Positions 32,501 through 44,500 of a stretch of DNA of 64,000 nt are shown in pieces. Both the position numbers and the translations under genes were made by a program. This DNA comes from Solea solea (Eukaryota > Chordata > Actinopteri > Pleuronectiformes > Soleidae). The notes under the pieces were generated by a model. It made no database searches, was not told where the DNA came from, and worked only from the letters and a program-made list of their open reading frames with translations. The stretch is from positions 13,715,888 to 13,779,887 of the forward strand of contig NC_081139.1 in NCBI RefSeq assembly GCF_958295425.1. Direction: 5' to 3'. Within the stretch, counting starts at the first letter, position 1. The number at the start of each line of letters is the position of its first letter.

Positions 32501-35500
32501 TGTCGTCCAAAATGTGACCAAAATGTCATAGTTTAGTATGTCGTCCAAAATGTGACAAACATGTCATAGTTTAGTATGTCGTCCGAAATTTGACAAAATG
32601 TCATAGTTTAGTATGTCGTCCAAAATGTGACCAAAATGTCATAGTTTAGTATGTCGTCCAAAATTTTTCCAAAATGTCATAGTTTAGTATGTCGTCCAAA
32701 ATGTGACAAGAATGTCATAGTTTAGTATGTCATCCAAAATTTGGCAAAAATGTTATAGTTTAGTATGTCGTCCAAAATGTGACCAAAATTTCATAGTTTA
32801 GTATGTCGTCCAAAATTTGACCAAAATGTCATAGTTTAGTATGTCGTCCAAAATGTGACCAAAATGTCATAGTTTAGTATGTCGTTCGAAATTTTTCCAA
32901 AATGTCATAGTTAAGTATGTCGTCCAAAATGTGACAAAAATGTCATAGTTTAGTATGTCGTCCAAAATGGGACCAAAATGTCATAGTTTAGTATGTCGTC
33001 CGAAATTTGACAAAAATGTCATAGTTTAGTATGTCGTCCAAAATGTGACCAAAATGTCATAGTTTAGTATGTCGTCCAAAATTTTTCCTAAATGTCATAG
33101 TTTAGTATGTCGTCCAAAATGTGACCAAAATGTCATAGTTTAGTATGTCGTCCAAAATTTTTCCAAAATGTCATAGTTTAGTATGTCGTCCAAAATGTGA
33201 CCAAAATTTCATAGTTTAGTATGTCGTCCAAAATGTGACAAACATGTCATAGTTTAGTATGTCGTCCGAAATTTGACAAAATGTCATAGTTTAGTATGTC
33301 GTCCAAAATGTGACCAAAATGTCATAGTTTAGTATGTCGTCCAAAATTTTTCCAAAATGTCATAGTTTAGTATGTCGTCCAAAATGTGACAAGAATGTCA
33401 TAGTTAAGTATGTCATCCAAAATTTGGCAAAAATGTTATAGTTTAGTATGTCGTCCAAAATGTGACCAAAATTTCATAGTTTAGTATGTCGTCCAAAATG
33501 TGACAAAAATGTCATAGTTTAGTATGTCGTCCAAAATGTGACCAAAATGTCATAGTTTAGTATGTCATCCGAAATTTGACCAAAATGTCATAGTTTAGTA
33601 TGTTGTCCAAAATGTGACAAAAATGTCATAGTTTAGTATGTCGTTCGAAATTTTTCCAAAATGTCATAGTGAAGTATGTTGTCCAAAATGTGACAAAAAT
33701 GTCATAGTTTAGTATGTCGTCCAAAATGTGACCAAAATGTCATAGTTTAGTATGTCGTCCAAAATTTTTCCAAAATGTCATAGTTTAGTATGTCGTCCAA
33801 AATGTGACCAAAATGTCATAGTTTAGTATGTCGTCCAAAATTTTTCCAAAATGTCATAGTTAAGTATGTCGTCCAAAATGTGACAAAAATGTCATAGTTT
33901 AGTATGTCATCCCAAATTTGACCAAAATGTCATAGTTTAGTATGTCGTCCAAAATGTGACCAAAATGTTATAGTTCAGTATGTCGTTCGAAATTTTTCCA
34001 AAATGTCATAGTTAAGTATGTCGTCCAAAATGTGACAAAAATGTCATAGTTTAGTATGTCGTTCAAATTGAACGACATACAAGAATGTCATAGTTTAGTA
34101 TGTGGTCCAAAATTTGACCAAAATGTCATAGTTTAGTATGTCGTCCAAAATGTGACAAAAATGTCATAGTTTAGTATGTCGTCCGAAATTTGACAAAAAT
34201 GTCATAGATTAGCATGTTGTCCAAAATATCATAGTTGAGTATGTAATCCAAAATTTGACAAAAATGTCATAGTTTAGTATGTCGTCCAAAATGTGACAAA
34301 AATTTCATAGTTTAGTATGTCGTCCAAAATGTGACAAAAATGACATAGTTTAGTATGTTGTCCAAAATTTGAGAAAAATGTCATAGTTTAGTTTGTCGTC
34401 CAAAATGTGACAAAAATATCATAGTTTAGTGTGTTGTTCAAATTGTAACAAAAACGTCAAAGTTAAGTATGTCGTCCAAAATTTGACAAAAATGTCATAG
34501 ATTAGCATGTCGTCCAAAATATCATAGTTTATTATGTCGTCCAAAATTTGACAAAAATGTCATAGTTTAGCATGTCTTCTAAAATTTGACAAAAATGTCA
34601 TAGTTTAGTATGTCTTCTAAAATTTGACAAAAATGTCATAGTTTAGTATGTCATCCATAATTTGGCAAAAATGTCGTCCAAAATGTGACAAAAATTTCAT
34701 AGTTTAGTATGTTGTCCAAAATTTGAGAAAAATGTCATAGTTTAGTTTGTCGTCCAAAATGTGACCAAAATGTCATAGTTTAGTATGTCGTTCGAAATTT
34801 TTCCAAAATGTCATAGTGAAGTATGTTGTCCAAAATGTGACAAAAATGTCATAGATTAGTATGTCGTCCAAAATGGGACCAAAATGTCATAGTTTAGTAT
34901 GTCGTCCGAAATTTGACAAAAATGTCATAGTTTAGTATGTCGTCCAAAATGTGACCAAAATGTCATAGTTTAGTATGTCGTCCAAAATTTTTCCTAAATG
35001 TCATAGTTTAGTATGTCGTCCAAAATGTGACCAAAATGTCATAGTTTAGTATGTCGTCCAAAATTTTTCCAAAATGTCATAGTTTAGTATGTCGTCCAAA
35101 ATGTGACCAAAATTTCATAGTTTAGTATGTCGTCCAAAATGTGACAAACATGTCATAGTTTAGTATGTCGTCCGAAATTTGACAAAATGTCATAGTTTAG
35201 TATGTCGTCCAAAATGTGACCAAAATGTCATAGTTTAGTATGTCGTCCAAAATTTTTCCAAAATGTCATAGTTTAGTATGTCGTCCAAAATGTGACAAGA
35301 ATGTCATAGTTAAGTATGTCATCCAAAATTTGGCAAAAATGTTATAGTTTAGTATGTCGTCCAAAATGTGACCAAAATTTCATAGTTTAGTATGTCGTCC
35401 AAAATGTGACAAAAATGTCATAGTTTAGTATGTCGTCCAAAATGTGACCAAAATGTCATAGTTTAGTATGTCATCCGAAATTTGACCAAAATGTCATAGT

Positions 35501-38500
35501 TTAGTATGTCGTCCAAAATGTGACCAAAATGTCATAGTTTAGTATGTCGTTCGAAATTTTTCCAAAATGTCATAGTGAAGTATGTTGTCCAAAATGTGAC
35601 AAAAATGTCATAGTTTAGTATGTCGTCCAAAATGTGACCAAAATGTCATAGTTTAGTATGTCGTCCAAAATTTTTCCAAAATGTCATAGTTAAGTATGTC
35701 GTCCAAAATGTGACAAAAATGTCATAGTTTAGTATGTCATCCCAAATTTGACCAAAATGTCATAGTTTAGTATGTCGTCCAAAATGTGACCAAAATGTTA
35801 TAGTTCAGTATGTCGTTCGAAATTTTTCCAAAATGTCATAGTTAAGTATGTCGTCCAAAATGTGACAAAAATGTCATAGTTTAGTATGTCGTTCAAATTG
35901 AACGACATACAAGAATGTCATAGTTTAGTATGTGGTCCAAAATTTGACCAAAATGTCATAGTTTAGTATGTCGTCCAAAATGTGACAAAAATGTCATAGT
36001 TTAGTATGTCGTCCGAAATTTGACAAAAATGTCATAGATTAGCATGTTGTCCAAAATATCATAGTTGAGTATGTAATCCAAAATTTGACAAAAATGTCAT
36101 AGTTTAGTATGTCGTCCAAAATGTGACAAAAATTTCATAGTTTAGTATGTCGTCCAAAATGTGACAAAAATGACATAGTTTAGTATGTTGTCCAAAATTT
36201 GAGAAAAATGTCATAGTTTAGTTTGTCGTCCAAAATGTGACAAAAATATCATAGTTTAGTGTGTTGTTCAAATTGTAACAAAAACGTCAAAGTTAAGTAT
36301 GTCGTCCAAAATTTGACAAAAATGTCATAGATTAGCATGTCGTCCAAAATATCATAGTTTATTATGTCGTCCAAAATTTGACAAAAATGTCATAGTTTAG
36401 CATGTCTTCTAAAATTTGACAAAAATGTCATAGTTTAGTATGTCTTCTAAAATTTGACAAAAATGTCATAGTTTAGTATGTCATCCAAAATTTGGCAAAA
36501 ATGTCGTCCAAAATGTGACAAAAATTTCATAGTTTAGTATGTTGTCCAAAATTTGACAAAAATGTCATAGACAAGCATGTCGTCCAAAATATCATAGTTT
36601 ATTATGTCGTCCAAAATATCATAGTTTATTATGTCGTCCAAAATTTGACAAAAATGTCATAGTTTAGTATGTCTTCTAAAATTTGACAAAAATGTCATAG
36701 TTTAGTATGTCATCCAAAATTTGGCAAAAATGTCGTCCAAAATGTGACAAAAATTTCATAGTTTAGTATGTCGTCCAAAATTTGACAAAAATGTCATAGT
36801 TTAGTATGTCCTCCAAAATGTTACCAAAATGTCATAGTTTAGTATGTCGTCCGAAATTTGACAAAAATGTCATAGTTTAGTATGTCGTCCAAAATGTGAC
36901 CAAAATGTCATAGTTTAGTATGTCGTCCGAAATTTGACAAAAATGTCATAGTTTAGTAGGTCGTCCAAAATTTTTCCAAAATGTCATAGTTTAGTATGTC
37001 ATCCAAAATGTGACCAAAATGTCAAAGTTTAGTATGTCGTCCAAAATTTGACCAAAATGTCATAGTTTAGTATGTCGTCCAAAATGTGACCAAAATGTCA
37101 TAGTTTAGTATGTCGTCCAAAATGTGACCAAAATGTCACAGTTTAGTATGTCGTCCAAAATTTGACCAAAATGTCATAGTTTAGTATGTTGTCCAAAATT
37201 TGACCGAAATGTCATAGTTTTAGTATGTCGTCCAAAATCTTTCCAAAATGTCATAGTTTAGTATGTCGTCCAAAATGTGACAAGAATGTCATAGTTTAGT
37301 ATGTGGTCCAAAATTTGACCAAAATGTCATGGTTTAGTATGTCGTCCAAAATTTTTCCAAATGTCATAGTTAAGTATGTCGTCCAAAATGTGACAAAAAT
37401 GTCATAGTTTAGTATGTCGTTCAAATTGAACGACATACAAGAATGTCATAGTTTAGTATGTGGTCCAAAATTTGACCAAAATGTCATAGTTTAGTATGTC
37501 GTCCAAAATGTGACCAAAATGTCATAGTTTAGTATGTCGTCCGAAATTTGACAAAAATGTCATAGTTTAGTATGTCGTCCAAAATGTGACCAAAATGTCA
37601 TAGTTTAGTATGTCGTCCAAAATTTTTCCAAAATGTCATAGTTTAGTATGTCGTCCAAAATGTGACCAAAATGTCATAGTTTAGTATGTCGTCCAAAATT
37701 TTTCCAAAATGTCATAGTTTAGTATGTCGTCCAAAATGTGACAAAATGTCATAGTTTAGTATGTCATCCGAAATTTGACCAAAATGTCATAGTTTAGTAT
37801 GTCGTCCAAAATGTGACCAAAATGTCATAGTTTAGTATGTCGTTCGAAATTTGACAAAAATGTCATAGTTTAGTATGTCGTCCAAAATTTTTCCAAAATG
37901 TCATAGTTTAGTATGTCGTCCAAAATGTGACCAAAATGTCATAGTTTAGTATGTCGTCCAAAATGTGACCAAAATGTCATAGTTTAGTATGGCGTCCAAA
38001 ATTTTTCCAAAATGTCATAGTTTAGTATGTCGTCCAAAATGTGACCAAAATGTCATAGTTTAGTATGTCGTCCGAAATTTGACAAAAATGTCATAGTTTA
38101 GTATGTGGTCCAAAATTTGACCAAAATGTCATGGTTTAGTATGTCGTCGGAAATTTGACAAAAATGTCATAGTTTAGTATATCATCCGAAATTTGACCAA
38201 AATGTCATAGTTTAGTATGTCGTCCAAAATGTGACCAAAATGTCATAGTTTAGTATGTCGTTCGAAATTTGACCAAAATGTCATAGTTTAGTATGTCGTT
38301 CGAAATTTGACAAAAATGTCATAGTTTAGTATGTGGTCCAAAATTTTTCCAAAATGTCAGAGTTTAGTATGTCGTCCAAAATGTGACAAGAATGTCATAG
38401 TTTAGTATGTGGTCCAAAATTTGACCAAAATGTCATGGTTTAGTATGTCGTCCGAAATTTGACCAAAATGTCATAGTTTAGTATGTCGTCCAAAATGTGA

Positions 38501-41500
38501 CCAAAATGTCATAGTTTAGTATGTCGTTCGAAATTTGACAAAAATGTCATAGTTTAGTATGTGGTCCAAAATTTTTCCAAAATGTCATAGTTTAGTATGT
38601 CGTCCAAAATGTGACAAGAATGTCATAGTTTAGTATGTGGTCCAAAATTTGACCAAAATATCATAGTTTAGTATGTCGTCCAAAATGTGACCAAAATTTC
38701 ATAGTTTAGTATGTCGTCCAAAATGTAATAAACATGTCATAGTTTAGTATGTCGTCCAAAATGTGACAAACATGTCATAGTTTATTATGTCGTCCAAAAT
38801 TTTTCCAAAATGTCATAGTTTAGTATGTCGTCCAAAATGTGACAAAAATGTCATAGTTTAGTATGTTGTCCAAAATGTGACAAAAATGTCATAGTTTAGT
38901 ATGTCATCCAAAATTTGGCAAAAATGTTATAGTTTAGTATGTCGTCCAAAATGTGACCAAAATTTCATAGTTTAGTATGTCGTCCAAAATGTGACAAACA
39001 TGTCATAGTTTAGTATGTCGTCCGAAATTTGACAAAATGTCATAGTTTAGTATGTCGTCCAAAATGTGACCAAAATGTCATAGTTTAGTATGTCGTCCAA
39101 AATATGACCAAAATGTCATAGTTGAGTATGTCGTCCAAAATTTGACCAAAATGTCATAGTTTAGTATGTCGTCCAAAATGTGACCAAAATGTCATAGTTT
39201 AGTATGTCGTCCGAAATTTGACAAAAATGTCATAGTTTAGTATGTCGTCCAAAATTTTTCCAAAATGTCATAGTTTAGTATGTCGTCCAAAATATGACCA
39301 AAATGTCATAGTTTAGTATGTTGTCTGAAATTTGACCAAAATGTCATAGTTTAGTATGTCCTCCAAAATGTTACCAAAATGTCATAGTTTAGTATGTCGT
39401 CCGAAATTTGACCAAAATGTCATAGTTTAGTATGTCGTCCAAAATTTTTCCAAAATGTCATAGTTTAGTATGTCGTCCCAAATGTGACCAAATGTCATAG
39501 TTGAGTATGTCGTCCAAAATTTGACAAAAATTCCATAGTTTAGTATGTTGTCCAAAATCTTACCAAAATGTCATAGTTTAGCATGTCGTCCAAAATGTTT
39601 CCAAAATGTCATAGTTTAGTATGTCGTCCAAAATGTGACAAGAATGTCATAGTTTAGTATGTCGTCCAAAATGTGACAAAAATGTCATAGTTTAAGTATG
39701 TCGTCCAAAATTTGACGAGAATGTCATAGTTTAGTATGTCGTCCAAAATGTGACAAAAATTTCATAGTTTAGTATGTTGTCCAAAATTTGCCAAAATTAC
39801 ATAGTTTAGTATGTCATCCAAAATTTGACCAAAATGTCATAGTTTAGTATGTCGTCCAAACTTTGACCAAAATGTCATAGTTTAGTATGTCGTCCAAAAT
39901 TTGACAAAAATGTCATAGATTAGTATGTCGTCCAAAATTTTTCCAAAATGTCATAGTTTAGTATGTCGTCCCAAATGTGACCAAATGTCATAGTTGAGTA
40001 TGTCGTCCAAAATTTGACAAAAATTCCATAGTTTAGTATGTTGTCCAAAATCTTACCAAAATGTCATAGTTTAGCATGTCGTCCAAAATGTTTCCAAAAT
40101 GTCATAGTTTAGTATGTCGTCCAAAATGTGACAAGAATGTCATAGTTTAGTATGTCGTCCAAAATGTGACAAAAATGTCATAGTTTAGTATGTCGTCCAA
40201 AATTTGACGAGAATGTCATAGTTTAGTATGTCGTCCAAAATTTGCCCAAAATGTCATAGTTTAGTATGTCGTCCAAACTTTGACCAAAATGTCATAGTTT
40301 AGTATGTCGTCCAAAATTTGACAAAAATGTCATAGATTAGTGTGAGGTCCAAAATTTGACAAGAATATCATAGTTGTATGTCGTCCAAAATGTGACAAAA
40401 ATGTCATAGTTCAGTAAGTCGTCAAAAATGTCATAGTTTAGTATGTCGTCCACACAGAAAGATTTCAGACCTGGGATTGAACCCAGCACATACTTGCAAC
40501 AGTAGCCTAGTTAAGATCCACTAACCACTACGCCACCATGCCGTTCTGGTCTCACAGTAAAATGTCATAGTTTAGTATGTCGTTTTGAAATTTGGCAAAA
40601 AATTCATAGTTTAATATGTCGTCCAAAATGTGACAAAATGTCATAGTTTAGTATGTCGTCCAAAATGTGACCAAAATGTCATAGTTTAGTATGTCGTCCA
40701 AAATATGACCAAAATGTCATAGTTGAGTATGTGGTCCGAAATTTGACCAAAATGTCATAGATTAGTATGTCCTCCAAAATGTTACCAAAATGTCATAGTT
40801 TAGTATGTCGTCCGAAATGTGACCAAAATGTCATAGTTAAGTATGTCGTCCAAAATTTTTCCAAAATGTCATAGTTTAGTATGTCGTCCAAAATTTTTCC
40901 AAAATGTCATAGTTTAGTATGTCGTCCAAAATGTGACCAAAATGTCATAGTTAAGTATGTCGTCCAAACTTTTTCCAAAATGTCATAGTTTAGTATGTCG
41001 TCCAAAATGTGACAAGAATGTCATAGTTGAGTATGTCGTCCAAAATTTGACAAAAATTCCATAGTTTAGTATGTTGTCCAAAATCTTACCAAAATGTCAT
41101 AGTTTAGCATGTCGTCCAAAATGTTTCCAAAATGTCATAGTTTAGTATGTCGTCCAAAATGTGACAAGAATGTCATAGTTTAGTATGTCGTCCAAAATGT
41201 GACAAAAATGTCATAGTTTAGTATGTCGTCCAAAATTTGACGAGAATGTCATAGTTAAGTATGTCGTCCAAAATTTGCCCAAAATGTCATAGTTTAGTAT
41301 GTCGTCCAAACTTTGACCAAAATGTCATAGTTTAGTATGTCGTCCAAAATTTGACAAAAATGTCATAGATTAGTGTGAGGTCCAAAATTTGACAAGAATA
41401 TCATAGTTGTATGTCGTCCAAAATGTGACAAAAATGTCATAGTTCAGTAAGTCGTCAAAAATGTCATAGTTTAGTATGTCGTCCACACAGAAAGATTTCA

Positions 41501-44500
41501 GACCTGGGATTGAACCCAGCACATACTTGCAACAGTAGCCTAGTTAAGATCCACTAACCACTACGCCACCATGCCGTTCTGGTCTCACAGTAAAATGTCA
41601 TAGTTTAGTATGTCGTTTTGAAATTTGGCAAAAAATTCATAGTTTAATATGTCGTCCAAAATGTGACAAAATGTCATAGTTTAGTATGTCGTCCAAAATG
41701 TGACCAAAATGTCATAGTTTAGTATGTCGTCCAAAATATGACCAAAATGTCATAGTTGAGTATGTGGTCCGAAATTTGACCAAAATGTCATAGATTAGTA
41801 TGTCCTCCAAAATGTTACCAAAATGTCATAGTTTAGTATGTCGTCCGAAATGTGACCAAAATGTCATAGTTAAGTATGTCGTCCAAAATTTTTCCAAAAT
41901 GTCATAGTTTAGTATGTCGTCCAAAATTTTTCCAAAATGTCATAGTTTAGTATGTCGTCCAAAATGTGACCAAAATGTCATAGTTAAGTATGTCGTCCAA
42001 ACTTTTTCCAAAATGTCATAGTTTAGTATGTCGTCCAAAATGTGACAAGAATGTCATAGTTTAGTATGTCGTCCAAAATTTGACCAAAATGTCATAGTTT
42101 AGTATGTCGTCCAAAATGTGACCAAAATTTCATAGTTTAGTATGTCGTCCAAAATGTGACAAACATGTCATAGTTTAGTATGTCGTCCAAAATGTGACAA
42201 ACATGTCATAGTTTAGTATGTCGTCCAAAATTTGACCAAAATGTCATAGTTTAGTATGTCGTCCAAAATGTGACCAAAATGTCATAGTTTAGTATGTCGT
42301 CCGAAATTTGACAAAAATGTCATAGTTTAGTATGTCGTCCAAAATTTTTCCAAAATGTCATAGTTTAGTATGTCGTCCAAAATATGACCAAAATGTCATA
42401 GTTTAGTATGTTGTCTGAAATTTGACCAAAATGTCATAGTTTAGTATGTCCTCCAAAATGTTACCAAAATGTCATAGTTTAGTATGTCGTCCGAAATTTG
42501 ACCAAAATGTCATAGTTTAGTATGTCGTCCAAAATTTTTCCAAAATGTCATAGTTTAGTATGTTATCCCAAATGTGACCAAATGTCATAGTTGAGTATGT
42601 CGTCCAAAATTTGACAAAAATTCCATAGTTTAGTATGTTGTCCAAAATCTTACCAAAATGTCATAGTTTAGCATGTCGTCCAAAATGTTTCCAAAATGTC
42701 ATAGTTTAGTATGTCGTCCAAAATGTGACAAGAATGTCATAGTTTAGTATGTCGTCCAAAATGTGACAAAAATGTCATAGTTTAGTATGTCGTCCAAAAT
42801 TTGACGAGAATGTCATAGTTTAGTATGTCGTCCAAAATGTGACAAAAATTTCATAGTTTAGTATGTCGTCCAAAATGTGACAAAAATTTCATAGTTTAGT
42901 ATGTTGTCCAAAATTTGACCAAAATGTCATAGTTTAGTATGTCGTCCAAACTTTGACCAAAATGTCATAGTTTAGTATGTCGTCCAAAATTTGACAAAAA
43001 TGTCATAGATTAGTGTGAGGTCCAAAATTTGACAAGAATATCATAGTTGTATGTCGTCCAAAATGTGACAAAATGTCATAGTTCAGTAAGTCGTCAAAAA
43101 TGTCATAGTTTAGTATGTCGTCCACACAGAAAGATTTCAGACCTGGGATTGAACCCAGCACATACTTGCAACAGTAGCCTAGTTAAGATCCACTAACCAC
43201 TACGCCACCATGCCGTTCTGGTCTCACAGTAAAATGTCATAGTTTAGAATGTCGTTTTGAAATTTGGCAAAAAATTCATAGTTTAATATGTCGTCCAAAA
43301 TGTGACAAAATGTCATAGTTTAGTATGTCGTCCAAAATGTGACCAAAATGTCATAGTTTAGTATGTCGTCCAAAATATGACCAAAATGTCATAGTTGAGT
43401 ATGTGGTCCGAAATTTGACCAAAATGTCATAGATTAGTATGTCCTCCAAAATGTTACCAAAATGTCATAGTTTAGTATGTCGTCCGAAATTTGACAAAAA
43501 TGTCATAGTTTAGTATGTCATCCAAAATGTGACCAAAATGTCATAGTTTAGTATGTCATCCGAAATTTGACCAAAATGTCATAGTTTAGTATGTCGTCCA
43601 AAATGTGACCAAAATGTCATAGTTTAGTATGTCGTTCGAAATTTGACAAAAATGTCATAGTTTAGTATGTCGTCCAAAATTTTTCCAAAATGTCATAGTT
43701 TAGTATGTCGTCCAAAATGTGACCAAAATGTCATAGTTTAGTATGTCGTCCAAAATTTTTCCAAAATGTCATAGTTTAGTATGTCGTCCAAAATGTGACA
43801 AGAATGTCATAGTTTAGTATGTGGTCCAAAATTTGACCAAAATGTCATAGTTTAGTATGTCGTCCAAAATGTGACCAAAATTTCATAGTTTAGTATGTCG
43901 TCCAAAATGTGACAAACATGTCATAGTTTAGTATGTCGTCCAAAATGTGACAAACATGTCATAGTTTAGTATGTCGTCCAAAATTTGACCAAAATGTCAT
44001 AGTTTAGTATGTCGTCCAAAATGTGACCAAAATGTCATAGTTTAGTATGTCGTCCGAAATTTGACAAAAATGTCATAGTTTAGTATGTCGTCCAAAATTT
44101 TTCCAAAATGTCATAGTTTAGTATGTCGTCCAAAATGTGACCAAAATGTCATAGTTTAGTATGTCGTCCAAAATCTTTCCAAAATGTCATAGTTTAGTAT
44201 GTCGTCCAAAATGTGACCAAAATGTCATAGTTTAGTATGTCGTCCAAAATCTTTCCAAAATGTCATAGTTTAGTATGTCAAAAAATACTAGTGATTTTTG
44301 TGATTATTTTTCTGGATCTCAGCAGAGTGTGTCATTGTAGCTCAACGCCCACGCATAGTTTAGTATGTCGTCCAAAATGTGACAAGAATGTCATAGTTTA
44401 GTATGTGGTCCAAAATTTGACCAAAATGTCATAGTTTAGTATGTCGTCCAAAATGTGACCAAAATTTCATGGTTTAGTACATCTCAGCAGAGTGTGTCAT

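Larger units (their letters stand above)
32880..36650. repeat. Higher-order duplication within the satellite, period about 1.83-1.91 kb
   Basis: Rare markers recur at a fixed distance: a GGGACC variant at 32969 and 34875 (offset 1906), a CCGAAATTTGACAAAATG form at 33261 and 35167 (1906), GAAGTATGTT at 33671 and 35577 (1906), CCCAAATTTG at 33911 and 35741 (1830), and the palindrome at 34054 and 35884 (1830). The 76-bp change in offset equals two monomers, so one copy gained or lost exactly two units. Confidence 0.85.

Noticed and set aside
40451..40559. tRNA genes embedded in the array
   Set aside because: They match the head and body of the SINE at 10598 including non-tRNA sequence, and are truncated.
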